A stretch of 64,000 bases of DNA. Source: an archaeon GW2011_AR5 (GTDB lineage: Archaea; Aenigmatarchaeota; Aenigmatarchaeia; GW2011-AR5). Location: the NCBI GenBank assembly GCA_000806115.1, contig JWKQ01000001.1, positions 281,784 to 345,783 of the forward strand. Reading direction: 5' to 3'. The notes under the pieces were generated by a model. It had not been told where the DNA came from. It was given only the letters and a program-made list of their open reading frames with translations, and ran no database searches. This document shows positions 35,576-43,293 of the stretch, in pieces (position 1 is the first letter of the stretch; every line of letters starts with the position of its first letter). The position numbers were made by a program, and so were the translations under genes.

Positions 35576-35908
35576 ATGGCTTCAGAAGAAGAAATCAAGA
35601 AACGACTGCAGCAGAGAATGCAGGCGCAGATGCAGTCCTCCATGCAGGAGCAGGCACAGTCGCAGGCACAGCAGCAGCAAATGGAAGAGATGCTGAAAAC
35701 TGTCATGAGCCAGATTCTTGACAGGAAGGCACAGGAAAGACTTTCCAACCTGAAGCTTGTGAAGCCGGAGCTTGCAATGCAGCTCGGTGTTTATCTTGCC
35801 CAGCTCTTCCAGTCGGGACAGCTGCGCGAGCGCATAACAGACGAACAGCTAGTGACTATACTTCGCAAGCTGACGGAAAAGCGGGAAACCAAGATACGGA
35901 GAAAATAA
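35576..35908 (+). CDS. PDCD5-family DNA-binding protein
   Basis: A 110-residue helical protein. EEIKKRLQQRMQAQ, a Gln-rich helix, then LDRKAQERLSNLKLVKPE and ITDEQLVTILRKLTEKRETKI match the archaeal PDCD5/TFAR19 family. Its place between eS19 and eL39 is conserved in archaea, pointing to a translation-linked role. CTTTTTATAG lies about 30 bases upstream. Confidence 0.95.
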   Translation: MASEEEIKKRLQQRMQAQMQSSMQEQAQSQAQQQQMEEMLKTVMSQILDRKAQERLSNLKLVKPELAMQLGVYLAQLFQSGQLRERITDEQLVTILRKLTEKRETKIRRK

Positions 35909-36022
35909 AACCAGAGTCGCTAAAACAAACACTTTAATACCTAACCGTCCAAGATAACAAAGGTATCAATCCATGGCGGCTTTCTCAGGAAGAAACCTGC
36001 ACCAAAGAAATGTGAATTGAAT

Positions 36023-36187
36023 ATGGCATCAAGAAAACCACTTGGGAAAAAAATAAAGCTCATCGCCTGTCGCACGCAGAGCGCGCCGCGCTGGGCTGAC
36101 ATCAAGAAATTCTCGCTGAAAAGGGCCAGGACCCGCAGGATACGCGTCACTACGAAGCACTGGAGACGCGGCAGAAACAAGGTGTAA
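36023..36187 (+). CDS. rpl39e: Ribosomal protein eL39
   Basis: A 54-residue basic protein (MASRKPLGKKIKLIACRTQ, WADIKKFSLKRARTRRI, ending WRRGRNKV), the normal eL39 length. It lines the peptide exit tunnel. An X element with a two-hairpin insert separates it from eL31. Confidence 0.96.
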   Translation: MASRKPLGKKIKLIACRTQSAPRWADIKKFSLKRARTRRIRVTTKHWRRGRNKV

Positions 36188-36286
36188 CCCTTTTCTTTTG
36201 GGAAAAGAAAAGCCCTACAAGGTTAAGCTTGCTTAACCTGTACAGGTGAAATGAAATTTCACCTCGTACTGGAAAAGAAAAATATT
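36188..36286 (+). promoter_or_regulatory. X-type spacer, copy 5, with two-hairpin insert
   Basis: CTTTTCTTTT (36190-36199) pairs with AAAAGAAAAG (36203-36212). TACAA, hairpin GGTTAAGC/GCTTAACC, TGTACA, hairpin GGTGAAAT/ATTTCACC and TCGTAC follow (36216-36269), then GGAAAAGAAAAATATTATAA. In other X copies the same tail follows directly, so the two hairpins are an insertion between the conserved halves. Confidence 0.65.
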
Positions 36287-36303
36287 ATAAAAGGTGAAAA
36301 GTA

Positions 36304-36735
36304 ATGGCAGAAGAAAAGATATTTACAATCCCGCTGAGGGAGGCGTACAAGAAGGCGGAAGAGAAGAGAGTGCCTTACGCCGCGCGACTTGTAAGGAGCT
36401 ACCTGCAGACGCACATGAAATCGGACAACGTAAAGCTGGGAAACAAACTTAATGAACAGCTGTGGAACCGCAGCATCTCGCGCCCGCCGAGGCAGATACG
36501 TGTAAAGGCGTTCAAGGAAGACGGCGTAGTGAAAGCCGAGCTTATGGGATATGATTATGTTGACTTCAAGGCAGCGCCGAAAAAAGAGCGCAAAGACATG
36601 AAGGAAAAGCTCATGGAAAGGCTCGGGCCAAAGGCTCTCAAGAACGAGGAAGAGGAGCAGAAAGTCGAATCTGCCGGAAAGGCGCCCGAAAAAGCGAAGC
36701 CGGTGGAAAGGCACGAAGTCGGCGAGAACGCTTAA
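36304..36735 (+). CDS. rpl31e: Ribosomal protein eL31 with charged tail
   Basis: A 143-residue protein. The first 85 residues are eL31 (IFTIPLREAYKKAEEKRVP, IRVKAFKEDGVVKAEL). The last 50 form a Glu/Lys-rich tail that most archaeal eL31 (about 90 residues) lack. GGTGAAAAGTA before the ATG supplies a ribosome binding site. Confidence 0.94.
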   Translation: MAEEKIFTIPLREAYKKAEEKRVPYAARLVRSYLQTHMKSDNVKLGNKLNEQLWNRSISRPPRQIRVKAFKEDGVVKAELMGYDYVDFKAAPKKERKDMKEKLMERLGPKALKNEEEEQKVESAGKAPEKAKPVERHEVGENA

Positions 36736-37128
36736 TTACAGAATTATTTTTTTAAGTTCTTCTATTTCATTGAATTGTTTGTCTACAGTGACCAGCGTCA
36801 AGTTATTTTCTATTGCATGACTCGCTATCAAAAGATCAGCCAGAGAGAAAGAATTTCCTTTTTTGTCGTAATTATGCTTGAGGTCGCTTAATATGTGAGC
36901 CGTTTCTTTCGTCGTATGAATGCACTGGAATTTGTTGAGAAATATCAGTGCGCTTTCCTTGTTCTTTGGTGATTTCGCTTCCAGTCCGTGATAGAATTCA
37001 AAATAACTCATGAATGGTATCACAGCAGGCGCCGAATCCTTTTTTGTTATCTCAGAAATGCGTCTCATGACAGCTTTATCTTTTTTTTCCAAACGTATCA
37101 GAATGGATGTGTCAAAAGCAAGCGTCAT
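36736..37128 (-). CDS. vapC: VapC-like PIN-domain toxin
   Basis: A 130-residue PIN ribonuclease. Acidic residues in TLAFDTSILIRLEKKD, in the PFMSYFEFYHG helix, and in FSLADLLIASHAIENNLTLVTVD form the PIN active site. The start overlaps the vapB stop by four bases (ATGA). The gene abuts eL31 tail to tail, an insertion into the ribosomal cluster. Confidence 0.93.
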   Translation of the reverse strand: MTLAFDTSILIRLEKKDKAVMRRISEITKKDSAPAVIPFMSYFEFYHGLEAKSPKNKESALIFLNKFQCIHTTKETAHILSDLKHNYDKKGNSFSLADLLIASHAIENNLTLVTVDKQFNEIEELKKIIL

Positions 37129-37364
37129 CTGAATCCTTTCTCCTTCCTAAGTTTTTTTACGAAAGACTCCATTTCGTCGGCTTCTTTGTCGCTTAGTATT
37201 TTTTCCCCATGAAGTATATCGTCCCAGAATCGTCTGTTCCTTTCTTCGTAATCATCAGTGATTTTTTTGATGATCTTTCCCATGGTTGCGTCATGTTCTG
37301 CGGAAAGCATCTTCAGTTTCCTCCACGTTTCTTCGTCAACATCCTTTATTGTTTTTGTAGCCAT
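37125..37364 (-). CDS. vapB: VapB-like antitoxin
   Basis: A 79-residue protein. MATKTIKDVDEETWRKLKML is a ribbon-helix-helix start, followed by MGKIIKKITDDYEE and a Trp-containing toxin-binding tail. It binds DNA and should neutralise the following PIN protein. Its promoter region holds a palindrome overlapping the TATA box, fitting autoregulation. Confidence 0.9.
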   Translation of the reverse strand: MATKTIKDVDEETWRKLKMLSAEHDATMGKIIKKITDDYEERNRRFWDDILHGEKILSDKEADEMESFVKKLRKEKGFR

Positions 37365-37368
37365 ATGG

Positions 37369-37401
37369 GTATTATAGTAATACAAGTATTTAAGTATTAC
37401 T
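37369..37401 (-). promoter_or_regulatory. vapB promoter/operator
   Basis: AGTAATAC (37376-37383) and GTATTACT (37394-37401) form an inverted repeat flanking GTATTTAAG, which on the minus strand is a TATA box (CTTAAATAC). A repressor bound here would block TBP. A very similar sequence precedes the ribbon-helix-helix gene at 53733-53912. Confidence 0.6.
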
Positions 37402-37448
37402 TTTGTGAAAATCATGATTCTTAACCCTTGATTTCCAAGTATATTCCA

Positions 37449-38033
37449 ATGCGCGTCAGGGGAGAGGTGTTCTCTGGCGCACTTCGCGGGACCCCTCTCA
37501 TAGAAAAATACTACCCGAGACTCGTCGGCCTGGTCGGGTTTCGGCCGTTCAAGGGAACCATGGACGTGAAGCTTGAACGAAGTATCGATATCAGGCCGTT
37601 TAGTTCTAAGACTATGGAACATGTGCTGACCAACGGCAGGAAAATAATAACGGCGCACCTGGCGCATGTGAGGATACGAAAATTCTCGGCTGTTTACCAG
37701 ATAATGGAGCTGCGCACAAAACAGAAGGAAATGATCGAGCACGCCAAAAAGATGGAGGATTCCGCGGAGCGCTTTTCAATAAAAACCTCCCACGAGATTG
37801 ACGAGCCTTTCTACGACTGCTGGGCAATGCAGTTCATGAACGGCATATACGGCAAAGACATCGTGGAGCTGATTGCGCCGGAAATGATAAAGGAAAAACT
37901 GGAGCTCGGCGACAACGACACCGTTGAAATAGAATTCACAGAAATAAAGGAGCCTCATACAAACAGGCTGCCGGAGCCCGGGGGCATAAAGGAGTCCTCT
38001 GAATCGTCCCCCGCAAACCGCGGCAATGTCTGA
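37449..38033 (+). CDS. DUF120 riboflavin-kinase-like protein, paralogue 1
   Basis: A 194-residue protein of the archaeal CTP-dependent riboflavin kinase family. GEVFSGALRGTPLIEKYYPR and GFRPFKGTMDVKLE are the conserved N-terminal motifs, but between about residues 75 and 125 it differs from paralogue 2, and the C-terminal tail (NRLPEPGGIKESSES) is extended. ATG 37449 is preferred to an upstream TTG. Two paralogues in 2 kb flank aIF6; this more divergent one may have another substrate. Confidence 0.85.
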   Translation: MRVRGEVFSGALRGTPLIEKYYPRLVGLVGFRPFKGTMDVKLERSIDIRPFSSKTMEHVLTNGRKIITAHLAHVRIRKFSAVYQIMELRTKQKEMIEHAKKMEDSAERFSIKTSHEIDEPFYDCWAMQFMNGIYGKDIVELIAPEMIKEKLELGDNDTVEIEFTEIKEPHTNRLPEPGGIKESSESSPANRGNV

Positions 38034-38052
38034 ATTCTAGGATTCAATATCA

Positions 38053-38331
38053 ATGAAACTTAGCGGAAATAGGATTGCTCTAGTCGCAACAGTAATTATG
38101 CTATTTGCTCTTCTGCCGAGCTATGCAATGTCTAACGTATCCTGTGATACTGATCTTGAAGACGCCCCAAACTACCGCCTTCAGGCGGTATGTATTAAGG
38201 GCGTCTTCGGGATCCCATCTTCCAACAAACCCACGACTTCAGTCGTGGGTATACAAGGAAGATGTGATTTCAATATATATTCTGTGGCAAGCTATTGCGC
38301 TTCAAATTCTGACATGAATTTCTCTATTTAA
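38053..38331 (+). pseudogene. Signal-peptide reading frame containing an E element
   Basis: MKLSGNRIALVATVIMLFAL and a likely cleavage site open a 92-codon frame, but residues about 36-71 are read from the E element at 38158-38264. Either a short exported protein was invaded by the element without losing its frame, or the start of a broken gene remains. Confidence 0.35.
38158..38264. repeat. E-type paired stem-loop element, copy 6
   Basis: GAAGACGCCC (38158-38167) pairs with GGGCGTCTTC (38199-38208) and holds ACCGCC-TTCA-GGCGGT. GGGAT follows. CATCTTCC (38216-38223) pairs with GGAAGATG (38257-38264) and holds ACCCACGAC-TTCA-GTCGTGGGT. This is the clearest copy. The CTTCAG-loop hairpins resemble subterminal hairpins of IS200/IS605 elements, but no transposase is present. 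Confidence 0.65.
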
Positions 38332-38355
38332 GTCATTTTATCAAAAAGATGATTC

Positions 38356-39018
38356 ATGCAAAACATACTCAGGACGAACTTCGACGGCGACCCCAACATC
38401 GGGCTGTACGGCTTCGCATCGGACAGCTACTGCTTCACCGGCGCCGGCAGGTACGTAACAAAGCTGAAGGACACCCTTAAAGTGCCCGTGCACGTCGTTC
38501 ACTTCCTCAATATGGACCTTGCCAAGATATTCTGCGCCGGAAATTCAAGCGGCGTTGCGGTGCCGAAGATAATAGATGATTTTGACAGGGAAGAAACCGA
38601 AAAGCTCAGGGAGCACACAAGGGTGATTTCAATCGACACGAACTACTCATCGCTCGGCAACCTCATACTCATGAATAACAACGGAATCGTGCTGTCCCCG
38701 CTGCTCAAAAAGCACAGGAAACAGCTGGAAAGCTTTTTTGGCGTGCCCTGCGAGATTTCAAAGATAGCGGGCATGAGCATAGTGGGCAGCCTCGGCTTCG
38801 CCACAAACAAGGGATGCCTGCTGCACCCGAAAGTTCGCGAAAAGGAGAAGCGGATGATAGAAAAAATCCTTCAGGTTGACGCGGACATAACAACGGTGAA
38901 TTTCGGCTCGCCGTACCCCGGAGCCGGACTCATCGCCAACAGCAACGGCTTTGCAGTTTCCGAAGTCACCAGCGGACCCGAACTCGGGCGCGTGACCGAC
39001 GTTCTTGGATTTCTTTAG
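38356..39018 (+). CDS. eif6: Translation initiation factor aIF6
   Basis: A 220-residue five-fold pseudosymmetric protein that binds the 50S subunit and prevents joining. DPNIGLYGFASDSYCF, NSSGVAVPKII and SIVGSLGFATNKGCLLHP are characteristic. CTATTTAAG about 30 bases upstream gives a leaderless start. In many archaea LX/eL20 follows aIF6; here an E element and DUF120 follow. Confidence 0.96.
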   Translation: MQNILRTNFDGDPNIGLYGFASDSYCFTGAGRYVTKLKDTLKVPVHVVHFLNMDLAKIFCAGNSSGVAVPKIIDDFDREETEKLREHTRVISIDTNYSSLGNLILMNNNGIVLSPLLKKHRKQLESFFGVPCEISKIAGMSIVGSLGFATNKGCLLHPKVREKEKRMIEKILQVDADITTVNFGSPYPGAGLIANSNGFAVSEVTSGPELGRVTDVLGFL

Positions 39019-39031
39019 AATGAGGTATTGA

Positions 39032-39105
39032 GAACTTTGATTAAGCCTTTGGTTGTCAAAGTTCACAATAAGGACTTTGTACGAAAGACATATTATTCAA
39101 AGTCC
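39032..39105. repeat. E-type paired stem-loop element, copy 7
   Basis: GAACTTTGA (39032-39040) pairs with TCAAAGTTC (39056-39064), and GGACTTTG (39072-39079) pairs with CAAAGTCC (39098-39105). ATATTATT precedes the last arm. The loops lack the inner hairpins of copies 5 and 6. It ends just before the probable promoter of the next gene. Confidence 0.5.
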
Positions 39106-39137
39106 TCTATTTATTTCAGGAAGCCTGAATATAATCA

Positions 39138-39698
39138 ATGATTCTTGAAGGCAAGGTATTTTCAGGCGTGAACCGCGGGAAAGAGCTCATCAAAAAATAC
39201 GAGCCGAGAATCATAGGCATACTTGGCTTGCGCCCTTTTCCCGGCACGCTGAACGTGAAGATGGAACGGGAGACTGACGTAAAAAGCCATTCAACAAAGA
39301 CAATAGATTTTCTACTCACGGACGGGAAGAGGAAAATCGATGCTTATCTCGCTCCCGTTGCCATGAAACCTTCCCAGAAAACCCTGAGGGGCGTGCTGAT
39401 AGAAGGGGACGAGACCGTTTCCACTTACAAATGGAAGGGCAAGGACGCGTTTTCCCTGAGAAAATCGGGAAAGATTGCAACATGGGACATAATACGAAGC
39501 GACGCAGACCGCGAACTTATCGAATACCTGAAAAACCGCAAAGAGAATGCGCAAAAGCCTGAATGCAAGGGCTGGGCAATCCAGTTCGTTTCAGGCCCGC
39601 ACAATTACGCGCACCTTGAAATCATTTCCGGCGTTAACATAAAAGAGAGCCTGAAAATAAAAGACGATGACAAGATTCGTATAGAATTTTTGGCGTGA
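39138..39698 (+). CDS. DUF120 riboflavin-kinase-like protein, paralogue 2
   Basis: A 186-residue protein. GKVFSGVNRGKELIKKYEPR and GLRPFPGTLNVKMERETDV are typical of CTP-dependent riboflavin kinase, which makes FMN. The region ISGVNIKESLKIKDDDKIRI closes the barrel. Lumazine synthase is also in this window (55393), so a riboflavin/FMN route is likely. Its stop overlaps the possible GTG start of the Nudix gene. Confidence 0.88.
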   Translation: MILEGKVFSGVNRGKELIKKYEPRIIGILGLRPFPGTLNVKMERETDVKSHSTKTIDFLLTDGKRKIDAYLAPVAMKPSQKTLRGVLIEGDETVSTYKWKGKDAFSLRKSGKIATWDIIRSDADRELIEYLKNRKENAQKPECKGWAIQFVSGPHNYAHLEIISGVNIKESLKIKDDDKIRIEFLA

Positions 39699-40156
39699 AC
39701 CGAATGAAAAGACTGAACGACAGGGAGTGGAAGCGGCTCTGGAAAGCAAAGCCGACCGCCTCGTCAGACTGCGTTGTCGTCAGGGGAGACGAGGTGGCTC
39801 TTGTAAAAAGAGACACAAAACCGTTCAGGGGATACTGGACGCTGCCCGGCGGACTGATGGACAACGGAGAGTCAATAGAACAAACCGCCCTGAGGGAAGT
39901 GAAGGAAGAAACCGGAATTAAAGGAAGAATAATCAGTCTCATAGGCGTTTATTCCTCACCCGGCAGGGATCCAAGAGGCACTTCTCTGTCTGTCGCGTTC
40001 CTGATAAAATTTGTCAAGTTTGCAGGCAAGCCTGATCTGGAAAACTCTGAAGTAAGATTCTTTCCCATGAACAAGATTCCGAAGAAGCTTGGGTTCGACC
40101 ATTTGTTGATTGTTAAAGATGCCTTACGGTGCTACAAGAAAATGAAGAATAAGTAG
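39695..40156 (+). CDS. Nudix hydrolase
   Basis: A 153-residue protein with the Nudix box GGLMDNGESIEQTALREVKEETG-like sequence (about residues 52-73), including the REVKEE catalytic core, so it hydrolyses a nucleoside diphosphate linked to another group. GTG 39695 overlaps the previous stop; ATG 39704 is equally possible. Proximity to a DUF120 kinase may indicate flavin-nucleotide housecleaning (speculative). Confidence 0.93.
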   Translation: MNRMKRLNDREWKRLWKAKPTASSDCVVVRGDEVALVKRDTKPFRGYWTLPGGLMDNGESIEQTALREVKEETGIKGRIISLIGVYSSPGRDPRGTSLSVAFLIKFVKFAGKPDLENSEVRFFPMNKIPKKLGFDHLLIVKDALRCYKKMKNK

Positions 40157-40243
40157 TTTTCTTGCGCACAGTGCTGTTATCCAAGCCCGTTTTTCCATTT
40201 AGATAACATTAAAGCTCTTGCGGAAAAGTAAGAAGAGATAATC

Positions 40244-40699
40244 ATGCCAAAACCAGCAAAGGAAAAAAAGTCCGCCTCAAAGAAGCAGGACAGGCAGGAA
40301 CTCCAGGAGAAGTACCTGGAACTGCAGGTTCTCAAGCAGCAGATATCCAATTATGTCGAGCAGAAGCAGGCTGTTGACGCGAAAATCAACGAGCTCAACG
40401 CCAGCATAGAGGCGCTTAAGGCGCTGCCGAACGTCAAGAAAGGCGAGGAGATGTGGTCCTCCCTGGGCAGCGGCACGTTCGTAAGGAGCGACATAAAGGA
40501 CGTGGAAAAGGTTCTCGTGGCAATAGGCGCCGGCGTGGTAACGAAGGAAACGCTGCCAAAAGCGATAGAAATACTCGAATCACGCGTGAAGGAGTTCAGC
40601 GACATCAACGATGAAATCATAAGGCAGGCAAACACCATGGTTGAGCGGATAAACCAGCTTGAGCCTGAAGTCGAGGAGTTCGCCGAACAGGAAAATTAG
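40244..40699 (+). CDS. pfdA: Prefoldin alpha subunit
   Basis: A 151-residue coiled-coil chaperone subunit. The first helix runs from LQEKYLELQVLKQQI; the middle has the beta hairpin WSSLGSGTFVRSDI and VLVAIGAGVVTKETL; a second long helix follows. It holds unfolded proteins for the thermosome. Its position near ftsY is conserved in archaea. Confidence 0.95.
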   Translation: MPKPAKEKKSASKKQDRQELQEKYLELQVLKQQISNYVEQKQAVDAKINELNASIEALKALPNVKKGEEMWSSLGSGTFVRSDIKDVEKVLVAIGAGVVTKETLPKAIEILESRVKEFSDINDEIIRQANTMVERINQLEPEVEEFAEQEN

Positions 40700-41055
40700 G
40701 CAGTTGCCGGTATGTTCATGTCATAGTAGTTTATGTGGAACCTGTCGTATTTGCACCTGCTGCAGAAAAATCCCCCGCCGGCTTCCCTGTCGTATTCTGT
40801 TGTGATTTTATCCCATACATCCCTGCTGAGCTGAACATAAATTTTTGTGCTTCTCCTCAATCCCGCATTCGGCGGCCAGCACTGCATATGGAACCCGGAT
40901 TCTTCCATGAAACCTCTTTTTTCAACATTTTTCACGACCCTTAGAAACAGGCGGGGCTTCTTGTACTGGCCAATTGTGCATTCGTGACGGACGTTTTCCC
41001 TGTCGTTAGAGCCAGCTACGACGCTCAAGCCGGTCGCGCCGATGTAAGCTCTCAT
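40696..41055 (-). CDS. Hypothetical 119-residue protein with zinc-ribbon tail
   Basis: Not recognised. MRAYIGATGLSVVAGSNDREN opens the protein, and CSRC plus a distant Cys in MQCWPPN and His residues may bind a metal. Read from sequence only. It converges on pfdA with a four-base overlap. Confidence 0.65.
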   Translation of the reverse strand: MRAYIGATGLSVVAGSNDRENVRHECTIGQYKKPRLFLRVVKNVEKRGFMEESGFHMQCWPPNAGLRRSTKIYVQLSRDVWDKITTEYDREAGGGFFCSRCKYDRFHINYYDMNIPATA

Positions 41056-41123
41056 GAAAAAAATATCGCAGGTGCTTTCTTATAGGAATAAAAACCCCGA
41101 ATACAATCTACTAAGTGATAATC

Positions 41124-42449
41124 ATGTTTGGTTCTCTAAAGAAAAAACTCCAGGAAGCTGTCGAAAAGGTTTCGAAGTCCATAAAGGACGAGCCGAAACC
41201 GCAGGAAATGCCTGCATACGTCGAGGAACCCCGTGTACGAACGGATACGGAAAAGCCCAAAGAAGGGCTTCCTGAACCGGAGCTAGCCGCAGACGAAATG
41301 CACGAACAGCAAAAAATGGAAAAGCCAAAGGAGACTGCGGAGGCGATAGAGACGCCTATAAAACATACCGCAAGAGCCGCATCTGAAACCAAAACCGAAC
41401 CTGAAGAATCCCGAGCCGCCGTTCAAAGCCTTGATAAAATAATAGAGGAGACAAAACCGGATTTCGAATCCCAGATACAGAAGAAAATCGAGGAGCTCGA
41501 GGATCTCAGGGAAAAGGTTGCAGAGGAAAAACTGCCTGCCGAAATCGCCGAGAGCAGGGTGGAGACGGAGCAAATAGTCCGCGAGGAGAAGCGCTCGCTG
41601 CTTGGGAAGATAACAGAGAAAAAGCTCACCGAAGGCGAGATAGAGAAGATACTCAGGGAGATTAGCATCGCGCTGCTGGAAAACGACGTCGCGGTGGAGG
41701 TTGCCGAGAGGATATCAGACGACGTGAAGCGGGAACTTGCAGGCGCCGTCGTGAAACGCGGGCGCGTAGAGGATACGATAAATGATGCGCTGAGGCACGC
41801 GATGCTCGGCGTGATGAAGCAGGAAGAAATTGACATTGACGAACGGATAAGGAACAAGGACGGGCCTTTCACGATAATGATGGTGGGATTCAACGGAACC
41901 GGCAAAACAACCACGCTCGCCAAGCTTGCGCACAGGCTGAAAGAATACAATCCCATACTAGCGGCGGCAGACACGTTCCGCGCGGCGAGCATAGAACAGC
42001 TCGAGGAGCACGGAAAGAGGCTCGGGCTCCGCGTTGTCAAGCACACTTACGGCGCGGATTCGGCTGCTGTAATATTCGATGCAAAAAAGCACGCGGCTGC
42101 CGCGGGCAGCAGGCTCGTGCTTGCGGACACCGCCGGCAGGAGCCACAGCAACGTCAACCTGATGGACGAGCTGAAAAAAGTGGCGCGGGTGAACAATCCA
42201 GACCTGAAAATCCTTGTCCTTGACTCGGTAACCGGCAACGACATATACGACCAGTGCAACCTCTTCAATGAGGCGGTAGGAGTAGACGCGATAATACTCA
42301 CGAAGGCGGACGTCTATGAGAAAGGCGGCGCGGCGCTCAGCGCAGCGTACACGCTCAAGAAGCCTATATTATTTATCGGAACTGGTCAGGAATACGACGA
42401 TTTGAAAGAATTCAAGCCTGACGAGATCGTGAAGAATCTTCTTGGATGA
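41124..42449 (+). CDS. ftsY: Signal recognition particle receptor FtsY
   Basis: A 441-residue GTPase. An acidic, Glu/Pro-rich N-terminal region (about 1-120) precedes the NG domain: GFNGTGKTTT (255-264) is the P-loop, followed by AADTFRAASIEQLEEH and DTAGR (about 335). It docks SRP-bound ribosomes at the membrane. ATG 41124 follows GTGAT; an in-frame GTG at 41115 is inside that site. ffh lies 1.6 kb downstream. Confidence 0.97.
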   Translation: MFGSLKKKLQEAVEKVSKSIKDEPKPQEMPAYVEEPRVRTDTEKPKEGLPEPELAADEMHEQQKMEKPKETAEAIETPIKHTARAASETKTEPEESRAAVQSLDKIIEETKPDFESQIQKKIEELEDLREKVAEEKLPAEIAESRVETEQIVREEKRSLLGKITEKKLTEGEIEKILREISIALLENDVAVEVAERISDDVKRELAGAVVKRGRVEDTINDALRHAMLGVMKQEEIDIDERIRNKDGPFTIMMVGFNGTGKTTTLAKLAHRLKEYNPILAAADTFRAASIEQLEEHGKRLGLRVVKHTYGADSAAVIFDAKKHAAAAGSRLVLADTAGRSHSNVNLMDELKKVARVNNPDLKILVLDSVTGNDIYDQCNLFNEAVGVDAIILTKADVYEKGGAALSAAYTLKKPILFIGTGQEYDDLKEFKPDEIVKNLLG

Positions 42450-42468
42450 ATTCAAATTCCTCGGGCTC

Positions 42469-42939
42469 CTACCGGGCATTAAGTCCCGCGGCATTGAGTT
42501 GTGAAGCGTATTCATGGTAGTTGTCCCAAGCGATCGCGTCGTTGATCACCACTGACTTCAATTTTTTCCTGAAAATTCTTGACAGATAAAGCCCGAGTGC
42601 CGTGCTTATAAAATCAGACGAACTGTCCAAGCCGCTGTACCATGCATATGCAAAAGGCATGATGACTGCAATCAATGCGGGGGGCGCGTAATCTGACAGA
42701 CTTGGCATACTGACATGCGTTTCTGAAAGCGCTCTCATGGTTCTTGCGCTAAAAACAGTCTTGTCAACAGCCCTGTAACTGTCGGTAAAATAGAAGTCAA
42801 AAGAATGAAGCTCATTGTCCGCGTACCTCTCTACTACATGGAGAACGTGTTTTCCCTGCCGTTCAAGCTCCCCGGTGATGCTTTGCTTTTTCCATTCCGC
42901 CTGGCGACGTGACTCAAATTCTTGCACAAAATCACCCAA
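42469..42939 (-). CDS. Hypothetical protein with hydrophobic segment
   Basis: A 156-residue protein, not recognised. Residues about 83-100 (PPALIAVIMPFAYAWYSG) could be one membrane helix or a buried helix. A polar, charged N-terminal half with FDFYFTDSYRAVDK precedes it. Same strand as, and downstream of, the ribbon-helix-helix gene. Confidence 0.65.
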   Translation of the reverse strand: MGDFVQEFESRRQAEWKKQSITGELERQGKHVLHVVERYADNELHSFDFYFTDSYRAVDKTVFSARTMRALSETHVSMPSLSDYAPPALIAVIMPFAYAWYSGLDSSSDFISTALGLYLSRIFRKKLKSVVINDAIAWDNYHEYASQLNAAGLNAR

Positions 42940-42972
42940 AACCGGCGCAGTTATTCAAAAAATAGAATAAAT

Positions 42973-43116
42973 TTATTCTGCCGCTTCTTCAACAAGGCGT
43001 CTGACAGCATCACGAACAGCTTCGCTCCTGTTGGGATAAACCCCTTTCTTGACGAGAGTCTCGATGTTCCTTATCTGCTTGTCTGTCAGCCTTATCTGCA
43101 CTGTTTCCATTACCAT
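42973..43116 (-). CDS. Ribbon-helix-helix DNA-binding protein
   Basis: A 47-residue CopG-type protein: TVQIRLTDKQIRNIETL (strand and first helix) and YPNRSEAVRDAVRRLVEE (second helix). Such dimers bind short palindromes. AGGTG precedes the ATG. No toxin is adjacent, so it is probably a stand-alone regulator. The stop lies in the palindrome AGAATAAATTTATTCT. Confidence 0.85.
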   Translation of the reverse strand: MVMETVQIRLTDKQIRNIETLVKKGVYPNRSEAVRDAVRRLVEEAAE

Positions 43117-43293
43117 TTTTCGCACCTCATTTTGTTCTAACAACAAAGTATTAATTGTCGTACGCGACGTGCATTACCCTTGTTGCACGTGGAGCGTTCA
43201 ATCACTTAACAGTAGTACTACAAACGAAGCCTTTAAAAAGCTTTTAACTACGCTGCAGTCACGAAAATTTAAACAGTAAACCCTATTATTTTT
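43117..43293. other. Divergent control region
   Basis: Between the ribbon-helix-helix gene and the gene at 43294. It contains ACGTGC...GCACGT, GTAGTACTAC and a TTAAAAAGCTTTTAA palindrome, plus AATTTAAAC about 27 bases before ATG 43294. Palindromes beside a CopG-type gene suggest autoregulation. Confidence 0.4.

Noticed and set aside
38158..38264. E elements as plain IS200/IS605 derivatives
   Set aside because: The inner hairpins fit, but the variable outer helices with kept pairing and the lack of any TnpA or TnpB gene or common ends argue against a simple transposon copy. Left open, not claimed.
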